64,000 nt of DNA from Guyparkeria hydrothermalis (lineage in GTDB: Bacteria > Pseudomonadota > Gammaproteobacteria > Halothiobacillales > Halothiobacillaceae), in the NCBI RefSeq assembly GCF_023555375.1, contig NZ_JAJSEE010000001.1, forward strand, positions 124,001 to 188,000. The letters run 5' to 3'. Each line of letters starts with the position of its first letter. Position 1 is the stretch's first letter. Both the position numbers and the translations under genes were made by a program. This document shows, one piece after another, positions 9,967 to 18,284 of this stretch. The notes below the pieces were generated by a model. The model worked only from the letters and a program-made list of their open reading frames with translations. It was not told the DNA's origin and made no database searches.

Positions 9967-10907
9967 GCAGCCCGCAAGTCCTGTTACTGATCGACGCCTC
10001 GCCGACCAGTCGGGCGGCGCTGACCAGCGCCGCCCGACTGGCACGGCAGCAGCACGGCGAACTGATCGCCCTGTTCGTCGAGGACCAGGACCTGCACGCC
10101 TCGGCCGGCCACCCGTTCACCCGCGAGATCAGCGCATTGTCGGGTGAGTCGCGTCCCTTCGACCGCGAGACACTGCTTACGCGCCTGGCCCAGCAGCGCC
10201 ACCAGATCGAGACGATGCTGACCGAGCTCGACCGCGATGCCCCGTTGCGCTGGCGCCTGGACGTGGTCACCGGCCCGGTGTTCGAGAGCGTCCGCGCCGC
10301 CGCGCAGACCGCCGACTGGGTGGTGATGGGCAAGACCGGCTGGTCGGCCGGCCACGGGGCACGACTGGGCTCGGTTGCCCGGCGCCTGCTGGAAAGCGGG
10401 TGTCGCCGGCTGCTGCTCTGGCAGGCGACCACCGAGAGCGAGATGAAACCGGTCCGGCGGATCGTCCGACCCGCCGCCCACCCGGTAGGCCGATCGACAA
10501 CCGCCCGCGCCCCGCAACGGACCGAGGAGCGACGTGCGCCGGTTGTCGCCCTGCTGACCTCCCAATCGGCCGCCGAGACCGTAGTCCTCGCCGCGCACGC
10601 CATCGCCGTGGCCACCGACCGCCCCTGCCACCTGTTCATGCACCCGGGCATCGACCCGGCCACCCTGCCGTCGCTGGTTGCCTGGCGCCAGGAGGGCGAA
10701 CCGCCGCTGGTCCTGGAGTTGATCGATGCCCCATCGGCCGATGTCGAATCGGCACCCGACCCAACCTTGCTGCGCACCCTGCAGCAAACCCGGGCGTCGG
10801 TGGTGGTCCTCGCCGCTGACGCCGGTGCGACGATTGGCCGACCGCTGGCCGACCTGATTGCCGACATCCACCATCCGGTGATCCTGGTCCCGTCTGCCCC
10901 GGTATAG
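9963..10907 (+). CDS. Universal-stress-protein-like protein
   Basis: The 314-residue protein begins with a UspA-type fold: VLLLIDASPTSRAALTSAARLA, a central helix-rich segment, and VVMGKTGWS...GSVARRLLESG (about 120-145), the degenerate nucleotide-binding end of Usp domains. The C-terminal half (about 190-314) is a second, diverged Rossmann-like unit (VVALLTSQSAAETVVLAAHA ... VVLAADAG). It overlaps the LonB-like gene by 4 bp, so the two are co-translated. Partner or ligand unknown; a role in protein-damage stress is inferred from the neighbour. Confidence 0.75.
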   Translation: MSSPQVLLLIDASPTSRAALTSAARLARQQHGELIALFVEDQDLHASAGHPFTREISALSGESRPFDRETLLTRLAQQRHQIETMLTELDRDAPLRWRLDVVTGPVFESVRAAAQTADWVVMGKTGWSAGHGARLGSVARRLLESGCRRLLLWQATTESEMKPVRRIVRPAAHPVGRSTTARAPQRTEERRAPVVALLTSQSAAETVVLAAHAIAVATDRPCHLFMHPGIDPATLPSLVAWRQEGEPPLVLELIDAPSADVESAPDPTLLRTLQQTRASVVVLAADAGATIGRPLADLIADIHHPVILVPSAPV

Positions 10908-11052
10908 GGCTCGTCGCGGCGCGCAAACCGGGCACCGACCGACAAGCCGCGTGGTAGCATCCCCTGCTGCCGACACGCGGCCTTGCCGCGTGAGTCAGTG
11001 ACCAACACCCCCGGCTCATCCCCGGCCCATCACCCGGATCGCAGGAGACCCC

Positions 11053-11973
11053 ATGACGTCCAGCCAATCCCTCGCCCGCACCCTGGTTCTGCTCGCGGTC
11101 AGCGCCCTGCTGGCCGTGACGCTCAGCTCGCCGGCCGAGGCCAAGCGCTTCGGTGGCGGCAAGAGCTTCGGCTTCCAGGGCCAGAAGAGCTCGCAGACCA
11201 CCACGCAGCGTCAGGCCACGACCGACCAGAAGGCCACCCGCAGCCCGGGCGCCGGCCTGGGCGGCATGTTCGCGGGGCTGGCCGCCGGCGGCCTGCTGGC
11301 GTGGATGTTCATGGGCGGTGCCTTCGAGGGGCTTCAGCCGATGGACTTCCTGCTGATCCTGTTGCTGGCCGTCGGCGCGTTTCTCCTGATCCGTCACCTG
11401 CGTGGCGGGGCCAACGGAATGGCGCGCGGCCGTCCTGCCTATGCCGGCGGCAACGACCCGGCGCCGACCGACGATTCACTCGCGCAGGCCCGGACCCGCA
11501 ACGAGGCATTCGATCGTTCGAGCACGGGCACGCAAGGCGTGCGTCCGGGATCGCTGATGGACGAGTTCCGTTTCGGTGGATCGGGCGACTACCAGCCGCC
11601 CGCCTGGTTCGACGAGACCCGCTTTCTCGGCGCGGCGCGCACCCACTTCACCAACCTGCAGCTGGCATGGGACGCGAACCGCATGGACGAGATCCGCGAA
11701 TTCGTCACGCCCGAGCTGTTCCGTGAGCTGGTCCGCGAACGCGCCGCCCTGGGGGATGCCGAGAACGTGACCGAGGTGGTCGACCTCGACGTCTCGCTGG
11801 AAGACCTGGGCGAGGAAGGCCGTGAGCTGGTCGCCGCCGTGCGCTTTACCGGGCAGGTGCGCGAGGCGCGTGACGCAAGCGCCGAGGCACTCGACGAGAC
11901 CTGGCTCGTGACCCGCCACCTCGACGAGGAGGATGCCAACTGGTTGATCGCCGGCATCCGCCAGAACACCTGA
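11053..11973 (+). CDS. Tim44-like domain membrane protein
   Basis: The 306-residue protein has a signal or anchor helix (residues 5-34, ending SPAEAKRFGGG), a Gly/Ser/Gln-rich stretch with GGKSFG, two short transmembrane segments (about 72-92 and 97-116), and a C-terminal Tim44-like fold from about 185: WFDETRFLGAARTHFTNLQLAWDANRMDEI...TPELF. This architecture is common in proteobacterial Tim44-domain proteins of unsettled role. ATG 11053 follows CAGGAGACC. The gene is alone, ended by the palindromic terminator at 12021. Confidence 0.85.
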   Translation: MTSSQSLARTLVLLAVSALLAVTLSSPAEAKRFGGGKSFGFQGQKSSQTTTQRQATTDQKATRSPGAGLGGMFAGLAAGGLLAWMFMGGAFEGLQPMDFLLILLLAVGAFLLIRHLRGGANGMARGRPAYAGGNDPAPTDDSLAQARTRNEAFDRSSTGTQGVRPGSLMDEFRFGGSGDYQPPAWFDETRFLGAARTHFTNLQLAWDANRMDEIREFVTPELFRELVRERAALGDAENVTEVVDLDVSLEDLGEEGRELVAAVRFTGQVREARDASAEALDETWLVTRHLDEEDANWLIAGIRQNT

Positions 11974-12020
11974 CCCGGAATCACTGACACACCCCCTGTC
12001 GGTCGGAACGTCATTGACCA

Positions 12021-12058
12021 AAGAAACCCCGTGCATCGAGCGATGCACGGGGTTTCTT
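12021..12058. terminator. Long perfect bidirectional terminator
   Basis: Two 18-bp perfectly complementary arms, starting AAGAAACCCCGTGCATCG, separated by only 2 nt. T-rich tails occur in both directions. It sits between the converging Tim44-like gene (plus) and the DUF2173 operon (minus) and can end both. Confidence 0.9.
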
Positions 12059-12104
12059 GTTATCACGTCGAGCCGGTAGCAAGCTCCTGGGCGTCGCCTG
12101 GGCG

Positions 12105-12443
12105 TCAGAGGAAGAAGGCCTCGCGGGCCAGCCCCTTCATCACCTCGGTGAGATTGGCCTCGGCACTGTCGACCACCGCGACCATGCTGGCCACGCCGCA
12201 GACGGTGCGCTGGCCGCCATGGACGATCCAGCCATTGGCCGGCGTCCAGCCCGGCTGGTTGACGAACAGGGCCAGCTGGTCAGCATGCCCCTGTGTCATG
12301 CGCTTGAAGTCGTGCGCCAGGCGAGTCAGGCGGTTGGCTTCGGCCTCGGACAAGTCGCCGTGCACCTGCCACGGCTCGCCGGATTCCTCGCGGAAATGGG
12401 CCACGGCCTCCACGCCCTTGATATCGAGCAGTTGCTTGAGCAT
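12105..12443 (-). CDS. DUF2173 family protein (third gene of operon)
   Basis: The 112-residue protein starts MLKQLLDIKGVEAVAHFREE, followed by HGDLSEAEANRLTRLAHDF and GWTPANGWIVHGGQRTVCGV, the DUF2173 pattern (small roadblock-like fold). ATG 12443 has a GAGGAGG site 7 nt upstream. It is the last of three DUF2173 paralogs on the same strand; the gap to the middle gene is 10 bp. DUF2173 proteins have no settled function; I recall them mostly in sulfur- and iron-oxidising lithotrophs. The family call is firm; any role is unknown. Confidence 0.85.
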   Translation of the reverse strand: MLKQLLDIKGVEAVAHFREESGEPWQVHGDLSEAEANRLTRLAHDFKRMTQGHADQLALFVNQPGWTPANGWIVHGGQRTVCGVASMVAVVDSAEANLTEVMKGLAREAFFL

Positions 12444-12453
12444 GACATCCTCC

Positions 12454-12792
12454 TCACCCCGCCAGGGCCTTGTAGGCGGCGTCGTAGTCGGCCCGGTCAT
12501 TGGACAACACGACACCTTGCCGGCCTCGCGAAACGGCGGACCAATCCAGCCCGACGAAGGTGAAGCCCTCGACCGGGTAGAAGCCCTTGACGTCACTCAT
12601 GCCTTCCCAGCCACGCGCCTGCATGGCACCGATGGCCATGTTGGCGATGCATAGATGACCCAGCAGGTCGAGGGTGTCTCGATCGATGGCGGCCTCGTCG
12701 GTGATCACGGCGTCCTCGAGACGGCCGTCATCGTCGAACTGAAAGGCGGCAACCGCGCCGGGCATCGAACTGAGTGTCTTGAGATCGGACAT
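12454..12792 (-). CDS. DUF2173 family protein (second gene of operon, divergent paralog)
   Basis: The 112-residue protein is the most divergent of the three: MSDLKTLSSMPGAVAAFQFDDDGRLEDAV, then LDLLGHLCIANMAIGAMQARGWE and GFYPVEGFTFVGLDWSAVSRG. Two ATGs are possible, at 12798 and 12792. The GGAGG at 12804-12800 is 1 nt from the first but 7 nt from the second, so 12792 is preferred. It lies 37 bp after the first gene. The replacement of the usual GDL segment by an acidic stretch suggests a different partner or ligand from its siblings. Confidence 0.8.
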   Translation of the reverse strand: MSDLKTLSSMPGAVAAFQFDDDGRLEDAVITDEAAIDRDTLDLLGHLCIANMAIGAMQARGWEGMSDVKGFYPVEGFTFVGLDWSAVSRGRQGVVLSNDRADYDAAYKALAG

Positions 12793-12829
12793 GGTCATTC
12801 CTCCTTGGTGGGACGGTCGCCCGCCGTCA

Positions 12830-13210
12830 TCAGATCAGCACATCGGGGGCATTCGCCAGACGCTCGCGCATCAGGCCGAGCACCTTGGTCAACGAGGCCC
12901 GTTCGTTGTCGAGCACGCAATAGACGTTCGAGATTACGCAGATGCTGCGCGACTTGCCGTGTACCACCCAGCCCTTGGTCGGCTCGAAACCGCAGCCGCC
13001 GGCACTGGGCTGACAGACGCGGGAGAACAACGCCAGCATGTCGCCTTCCATGCGCACGGCCGCCGTATTCGCCCGGCACAGGGTCGAGACCAGCTTGGTC
13101 TCCACTTCGGACAGATCGCCCTTGTGGTGGTAATACTGGTCACCACGGTAGGCGAAGTTGCCGGCCGCCACGACCCCGGTTTGGCCCATCAGATCGCTTA
13201 CCAAACTCAT
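12830..13210 (-). CDS. DUF2173 family protein (first gene of operon)
   Basis: The 126-residue protein reads MSLVSDLMGQTGVVAAGNFA, then HHKGDLSEVETKLVSTLCRAN and GFEPTKGWVVHGKSRSICVI, matching DUF2173. It has four Cys residues, two of them in CQPSAGGCGF, a loop absent from the other two paralogs; this could bind a cofactor or form a disulfide. It heads the three-gene operon; an AGAGGGG site precedes ATG 13210. The divergent promoter region (13211-13330) is AT-rich and shared with the methyltransferase gene. Confidence 0.83.
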   Translation of the reverse strand: MSLVSDLMGQTGVVAAGNFAYRGDQYYHHKGDLSEVETKLVSTLCRANTAAVRMEGDMLALFSRVCQPSAGGCGFEPTKGWVVHGKSRSICVISNVYCVLDNERASLTKVLGLMRERLANAPDVLI

Positions 13211-13283
13211 AAATGTCGCCCCTCTTCTGGACTCAGTATCATGGTTATAGACCCCACGGCGATGGAAAAGCGGCGTTTCTTAT

Positions 13284-13304
13284 ATTGAATCTTTTGATTT
13301 CAAT
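13284..13304. promoter_or_regulatory. Possible operator between DUF2173 operon and methyltransferase gene
   Basis: An inverted repeat ATTGAA-N9-TTCAAT lies in the AT-rich divergent promoter region. It could be a dimeric repressor site controlling either direction. Nothing else identifies the regulator. Confidence 0.3.
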
Positions 13305-13330
13305 GTGTTCTGGCTTATACGGAGTGCAGA

Positions 13331-14131
13331 ATGACGCGGAACTCCCCCCCTGATTCGCCACCGACATCGTCCACGCGTGGCCACTTCGACCCGATTGCGT
13401 CGACGTACGCGCGTCACCGCCCCGGTTACCCGAAGACGCTGATCCATTGGCTGGTGGATCGCGCACCGGGCCGCAGGCTTGCCTGGGATTGCGGCACCGG
13501 CAACGGACAGGTGGCCCGATTGTTGGCGCCGCACGTCGATCAGGTCGTCGCGACCGACATCAGCCCCGCGCAATTGGCCCAGGCGCCCGCCCTCGACGGG
13601 GTGGCCTTTCGCCGGGCCCCTGCCCATTCCTCCGGGCTGGCCACCGCGAGCGTGGACCTGGTGGTGGTCGCACAGGCGTTGCACTGGTTCGATGTGCAGG
13701 CCTTCAACCGGGAAGCACAGCGCGTGCTTCGCCCCGACGGGCTGATGGCGCAGTGGTGCTACGGAGGGATGGAAACCGGCGTGGCGTCGATCGACGCCGA
13801 AATCTCGACGTTTTACCGGGACGTGGTCGGTCCATACTGGCCACCCGAACGCCGCCACGTGGAAACCGGCTATCGAGACCTGCACTTCCCGTTCGAGCGC
13901 ACGCCCGCACCGGCATTCTCGATGGAAGCGGCATGGACCCTCGAGGATCTGCTGGGTTACCTGCGCAGCTGGTCGGCCACGGCACGCTACCGACAGGCGA
14001 CCGGTCACGACCCCGTCACCGACCTGGCCGAACGGATCGCCCCGCCATGGGGACCTCCCTCGAAGCCGAGACCGGTGCAATGGCCACTCACGCTACGCGT
14101 GGGTCGTCTCCGGCCTCACCCGGGGCGATGA
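13331..14131 (+). CDS. Class I SAM-dependent methyltransferase
   Basis: The 266-residue protein has methyltransferase motif I (AWDCGTGNGQVA, about 50-61), motif post-I (VVATDISPAQLAQA) and DLVVVAQALHWFD (motif II, about 113-125), typical of the Methyltransf_11 group. The segment FDPIASTYARHRPGYP near the N-terminus is common in this family. The homologous part ends near WPLTLRVGRL, with a short RPHPGR extension. Substrate unknown. It is divergent from the DUF2173 operon and converges on the DUF72 gene 8 bp away. Confidence 0.85.
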   Translation: MTRNSPPDSPPTSSTRGHFDPIASTYARHRPGYPKTLIHWLVDRAPGRRLAWDCGTGNGQVARLLAPHVDQVVATDISPAQLAQAPALDGVAFRRAPAHSSGLATASVDLVVVAQALHWFDVQAFNREAQRVLRPDGLMAQWCYGGMETGVASIDAEISTFYRDVVGPYWPPERRHVETGYRDLHFPFERTPAPAFSMEAAWTLEDLLGYLRSWSATARYRQATGHDPVTDLAERIAPPWGPPSKPRPVQWPLTLRVGRLRPHPGR

Positions 14132-14139
14132 GGCGACCA

Positions 14140-14871
14140 TCACGCCCGATCGCAACCGAGGAGCTCGCGTAGCCGGGCGGCATCCCTCGGTGCCTGTGCG
14201 TCGGCATCGTTGTCGAAATAGGCGTAGACATCCCGCCCGTCATCGCGCCAGGCCCGGATCCGGCGGGCCAGCGCCTCGAGTCGGGCCTCGCCGTAACCGT
14301 CGCGATACGCCCCGTCGGCCCCGTGCCAGCGCAGGTAGACGAAATCGGCCGTTTCCAGGAACGGGGTGGTCCGCCCGTCGAGGTCGAAGACGCAGAAGGC
14401 GGCCCCGTGCGCGGCCAGCAGGTCGGTGACGGCCGGGTCCCACCAACTGCGGTCGCGAAACTCGAAGGCGTAGCGATACCCGCTGGGCAACGCCTCCAGA
14501 AACGCGGCGAGACGCTCGACATTGACGTGCCAGTGGGGCGGCAACTGGAACAGGATCGGCCCGAGTCGCTCTCCCAGGCGATCGATGCGCTCGACGAAGT
14601 CGGCCGTGCTCGCCGCCGGGTCGTTGAGTTTCTTGAGGTGGGTGATGTATCGGCTGGCCTTTACCGCGAACCGGAAGTCCGGGCCGACCGCCTCACGCCA
14701 GGCATCCACGGTTGTCGGGCTGGGCAGGCGGTAGAAACTGGCGTTGATCTCGACGCTGGAGAACCGCTGAGCGTAGAAGTCCAGCCAGTCGGTCGAGGGT
14801 AACCCGGCCGGGTAGAACGCCTCACGCCAATGCGGGTAATTCCATCCCGAGGTGCCGATGTAGAGCGCCAT
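14140..14871 (-). CDS. DUF72 family protein
   Basis: The 243-residue protein begins MALYIGTSGWNYPHWREAFYP, the hallmark of DUF72 (YecE-like TIM barrel). Other family marks are EINASFYRLPSPTTVDAWRE, FRFAVKASRYITHLKKL, GPILFQLPPHWH and DVYAYFDNDADAQAPRDA near the end. The start at 14871 fits the family; upstream in-frame codons lack a ribosome site. Biochemical role is unsettled. Confidence 0.92.
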   Translation of the reverse strand: MALYIGTSGWNYPHWREAFYPAGLPSTDWLDFYAQRFSSVEINASFYRLPSPTTVDAWREAVGPDFRFAVKASRYITHLKKLNDPAASTADFVERIDRLGERLGPILFQLPPHWHVNVERLAAFLEALPSGYRYAFEFRDRSWWDPAVTDLLAAHGAAFCVFDLDGRTTPFLETADFVYLRWHGADGAYRDGYGEARLEALARRIRAWRDDGRDVYAYFDNDADAQAPRDAARLRELLGCDRA

Positions 14872-15005
14872 GCCTTGCCCTCGTCGATTGCGTGTCGTTC
14901 GAGGGTAGACGACCTTGAATCGACAACGACACGCCCCCACTGTTCGCGGTGAGATAGGCGTGGAATCGCCAGGCTCTCCTCATCGATCCGCCAGGGGGTA
15001 ATCAC

Positions 15006-15569
15006 ATGGCGCATATTCACCTTCGTCGAACCCGACACACCTCGGACCTGCGGCGCTACTGGAAGGTCATGACCTTGTCCGAGCGATTCGAACAGGTCAT
15101 CGCCGCCGTACTGGGCGTGATCGTTGCGGTGGTGATCCTGCTGGCGCTTTGGGAGTTATTGCGACTCGTGGTGAACACGCTCGTGCTTCAGCACCAGAAC
15201 GTGCTGGATCACAGCGTGTTCCAGAAGCTGTTCGGCGCGATCCTGACCCTGTTGATCGCGATGGAATTCCAACACTCGATCATCAAGGTCATTGAAAGGC
15301 GCGAGCACATCATCCAGACCAAGATCGTCATCCTGATCGCCCTGCTCGCCCTGGCCCGCAAGTTCATCATTCTCGACATGTCGAGTACGACGCCGATGAT
15401 GCTGCTGGCCTTGTCGGTGGGGGTGGTGGCACTGGGGGCGGTCTACTGGCTGATCGAGCAACGCGACGCCATTCGCATCGACCAGGAGGCCACGCCAACC
15501 GTCACCGGGTCGAACGGGACTCGGGCACGAACGCAAGCGCCCCACCCCCGTGACGGGAATGGGGCGTGA
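15006..15569 (+). CDS. PsiE-like phosphate-starvation-inducible membrane protein
   Basis: The 187-residue protein has four transmembrane segments (about 35-55, 72-90, 105-123, 130-147) and the PsiE-family core: a gapped match LFGAILTLLIAMEF followed by H and HIIQTKIVILIALLALARKFIILD. A basic N-terminus and hydrophilic tail flank the core. ATG 15006 follows CAGGGGG. Family function is unknown; phosphate control is inferred from the E. coli homologue and I did not find a clear pho box. Confidence 0.85.
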   Translation: MAHIHLRRTRHTSDLRRYWKVMTLSERFEQVIAAVLGVIVAVVILLALWELLRLVVNTLVLQHQNVLDHSVFQKLFGAILTLLIAMEFQHSIIKVIERREHIIQTKIVILIALLALARKFIILDMSSTTPMMLLALSVGVVALGAVYWLIEQRDAIRIDQEATPTVTGSNGTRARTQAPHPRDGNGA

Positions 15570-15601
15570 TTAGGGCCGTCGTGTCCGAACCTAAGAAACC
15601 C

Positions 15602-15955
15602 AAGGAAGCGCTGCACGATTCGATGGCGTCTCGGCGGGACCTCCAAGGGCTCCAGATGCAAGGCGCAGCCCGCCGTGAAGGGCCGTCGCCCTTTGCAAGG
15701 ACTGAACCGGATCGGCAGGACGCCGATCCGGCCGGCGCGAGCCGACCCGAAGGGCGGGGTTCACGGGCGAAACCCGCGACGCCGAAAATGGCCCTTGGTG
15801 GCCCGCCCGAACGGGGCTCGCGGGGTTGCTCGCACTCGGCGTTTCCGCCCCGCGACGGGCCCGAGTGATTACCCTGGGCCCGTCTTCGGTCCGGCGCCTT
15901 GATTGCGAACAAATCCGCCAGCCAGGGATGCCATCGCATCGCGCAGAGCTTCCCT
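15602..15955. repeat. Dispersed repeat element, copy 1 (MITE-like, imperfect inverted ends)
   Basis: About 354 bp. The left end (GGAAGCGCTGCACGATTCGA...) and reverse complement of the right end (GGAAGCTCTGCGCGATGCGA...) form imperfect terminal inverted repeats of about 27 bp. The interior matches copy 2 at 59642-59909 over nearly its whole length. Copy 1 also contains a perfect hairpin CCGGATCGGC/GCCGATCCGG at 15707-15731 that copy 2 lacks. No transposase is encoded. The right end overlaps the stop codon of the diguanylate cyclase gene. Open frames inside are by-products of GC-rich sequence. Confidence 0.8.
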
Positions 15956-17333
15956 AACTGGCAAGCGCCTCGCCGGCCCCCTCGGCAATGACCCGGTCGC
16001 GACCGCCGGACTTGGCGGCATACAGACGCGAGTCGGCCAGTTTCATCAGCGGCTCGGCACTGCTGAGACGGTCATCGGCCGTGCAGGCGATGCCGATGCT
16101 GGCGGTCACCGACAGGGTATGGCCGGCGACCTCGACCCGACTCTGCGCCAGGGCAAAGCGAATGCGCTCGGCGATGTCCGCGCCGTCCTCGATATCCGAG
16201 CCCGGCAGGATGGCGATGAACTCCTCGCCGCCGTAGCGCATGACCACGTCGCCCTTGCGCAGCATGTCGCGGATGACGCTTGCCGCGCGGACCAGCACCT
16301 TGTCGCCCGCCAGGTGACCATAGGTGTCGTTGAGACGCTTGAAGTGATCCAGGTCGACGATGATCAGGGAAAGCGGCGTCTGGTTGCGCTGGATGCGGGC
16401 CAGCTCTTCCTCGAGTCGCTTCATGCCGAAACGGCGGTTGTAGAGACCGGTCAGCGGGTCGAGCGCCGCGACGCGTTGCAGGTCGTCGTGCAGCAGGGCG
16501 TTGTTCAGCGCCAGGCCCAGGCCCTGGATCATCAGGGGCAGCAGGCGAGTGGTCTTGTCGCTGAACGGCGAGGCTGCGGCCAGCACCACCCAGCCCAGCA
16601 GCAGGCCATGGTGCTTGATCGGCAAGAGGAGGACATCGCTGGGCGTGAAGTGCGAAAGCACCGCATCGACCCGGACCTCCTCGGGCAGGTCGAAACGGCG
16701 CACTTCGGCCTGCTCGTGGGCGGCCTGCAAGGCGGGGCTCTTGAGGATCGCCTCGGGCTCGATCAGGCCGGTGGACGCGGGAATGGTCCACTCGCCCTGC
16801 TTTTCCAGGATGATCGCGCCGCCGTCGGCCTCGGAATGCTCGATCAACAGCGACAGGGCCTGCTCGCTGAGATCATGCAGGTCGAGCTGGCTGGAGAGGG
16901 TGTTGTTGAAGTTCTGGATGCGCTCCTCGACGCGGTGGGCCGCGTGAAGCGCCTGCAACAGGGCGTTGTAGCTGTCGGCCACGTCACCGAGTTCATCCTC
17001 GGCCTGCTCCTTCAACTGGCAGACGGCCGGGTCGCATTCGGACCAGTCGCCCGTGTAGGTGGCCTGATCCATCGCCGACCGGACCTGGCGCATCTTGCCG
17101 GTCAACCGACGCAGGCGGGGACGGACGATCCGACTGGCGAGCGCGAAGTTCAGCCCGCCGACGATCAGACCGGCCGCCAACGTGGTGCCGACGAAGGTGG
17201 GCGACAGTGCCAGCTCGGCCGACACGCCCAGTTCAACGGCCACCAGCGGAAAGATCGCGCCGGTGAGAACCCCCAAGGACACCATGCCCCAGGCCAACGC
17301 GCGAAAGACATGCTTTGATCGGTAGAAACTCAT
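15954..17333 (-). CDS. Membrane-anchored GGDEF diguanylate cyclase
   Basis: The 459-residue protein has two N-terminal transmembrane helices (about 10-30 and 42-65), a short HAMP-like/coiled linker, a GAF-like sensor region (about 140-290) and a C-terminal GGDEF domain starting at DPLTGLYNRR. The active-site motif is YGGEEF, preceded by RKGD exactly five residues upstream, an intact RxxD inhibitory site. It should make cyclic di-GMP with product feedback. The start at 17333 leaves a typical N-terminus. Its stop codon (15956-15954) overlaps the right end of the repeat element, so the native 3' end may have been replaced; the catalytic domain is complete. Confidence 0.88.
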   Translation of the reverse strand: MSFYRSKHVFRALAWGMVSLGVLTGAIFPLVAVELGVSAELALSPTFVGTTLAAGLIVGGLNFALASRIVRPRLRRLTGKMRQVRSAMDQATYTGDWSECDPAVCQLKEQAEDELGDVADSYNALLQALHAAHRVEERIQNFNNTLSSQLDLHDLSEQALSLLIEHSEADGGAIILEKQGEWTIPASTGLIEPEAILKSPALQAAHEQAEVRRFDLPEEVRVDAVLSHFTPSDVLLLPIKHHGLLLGWVVLAAASPFSDKTTRLLPLMIQGLGLALNNALLHDDLQRVAALDPLTGLYNRRFGMKRLEEELARIQRNQTPLSLIIVDLDHFKRLNDTYGHLAGDKVLVRAASVIRDMLRKGDVVMRYGGEEFIAILPGSDIEDGADIAERIRFALAQSRVEVAGHTLSVTASIGIACTADDRLSSAEPLMKLADSRLYAAKSGGRDRVIAEGAGEALAS

Positions 17334-17558
17334 CCCTGTTCCCGTCCTTATATGCGTTTTGACGCGGAACATTAGCATGCCGTGATGGATTAATAACCCC
17401 TTGATCTGCGCGGAAATAAGCGCCCGGGCCAATCCCTGCACCCAACCCCATCACCCAGGGCGCGTCCTCGTGGTCTACCCTTGCGGACATTCGGTTCAAG
17501 CCGTCGCCGGGCTGTCGATGAACCGTCCTCCACGTCAACCACCAACCGAGGTGAATGC

Positions 17559-18158
17559 ATGAGCAAGGTTCTCGTTCTCTACTACTCCATGTACGGCCAC
17601 ATCGAGACCATGGCGCAGGCGGTTGCCAGCGGCGCCGCCGACGTCGACGGCACCGACGTCACCATCAAGCGCGTGCCGGAGCTGATGGACGAGGAGACGG
17701 CGAAGAAGGCCGGGGCCAAGCTCGACCAGTTCGCCCCGATCGCCGACCCCAAGGAGCTGGATGACTATGACGCCGTGATCATCGGCACGCCCACGCGCTT
17801 CGGCAACATGGCCGCACAGATGCGCAATTTTCTCGATCAGACCGGCAGCCTGTGGGCCGAGGGCAAGCTGATCGGCAAGGTGGGCAGCGTGTTCACCTCC
17901 ACCGGCACCGGCGCGGGCAACGAGACCACCATCACCTCCACCTGGAACACGCTGGCCCATCTCGGCATGGTGATCGTCGGCACGCCCTACGGCATCCCCG
18001 AAATGTTCGATATCTCCGAGGCTCGCGGCGGCGGCCCGTACGGCGCCGGCACACTGGCCGGCGGCGACGGCAGCCGTCAGCCGAGCGAACGCGAACTCAC
18101 CATTGCTCGCTACCAGGGCCGGCACGTGGCCGAGATCACCAGCAAACTCTGCCGCTAG
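17559..18158 (+). CDS. wrbA: NAD(P)H:quinone oxidoreductase, WrbA type
   Basis: The 199-residue flavodoxin-fold enzyme starts [19 protein letters not shown] with the FMN phosphate loop, and has [40 protein letters not shown] and [25 protein letters not shown], all typical of WrbA. It performs two-electron reduction of quinones with FMN, protecting against semiquinone stress. ATG 17559 follows GAGGTG. Monocistronic by appearance. Confidence 0.95.
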   Translation: MSKVLVLYYSMYGHIETMAQAVASGAADVDGTDVTIKRVPELMDEETAKKAGAKLDQFAPIADPKELDDYDAVIIGTPTRFGNMAAQMRNFLDQTGSLWAEGKLIGKVGSVFTSTGTGAGNETTITSTWNTLAHLGMVIVGTPYGIPEMFDISEARGGGPYGAGTLAGGDGSRQPSERELTIARYQGRHVAEITSKLCR

Positions 18159-18284
18159 GAGCGGCCGGCGGCGTTGGCCGCCTGAGAGAGTATCCACGAG
18201 TCGACCTCGAGCCGGCCAAGGGTGTTACTTGCCTGACCGGCCGAACCGTTTCCTGCCGCTCGAGGAGGTCGGTCACGTGTCACG

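Noticed and set aside
15502-15939. 145-codon minus-strand frame inside repeat copy 1, partly similar to a frame in copy 2
   Set aside because: The similarity comes from the shared non-coding repeat; frames lack ribosome sites and run into unrelated flanks.
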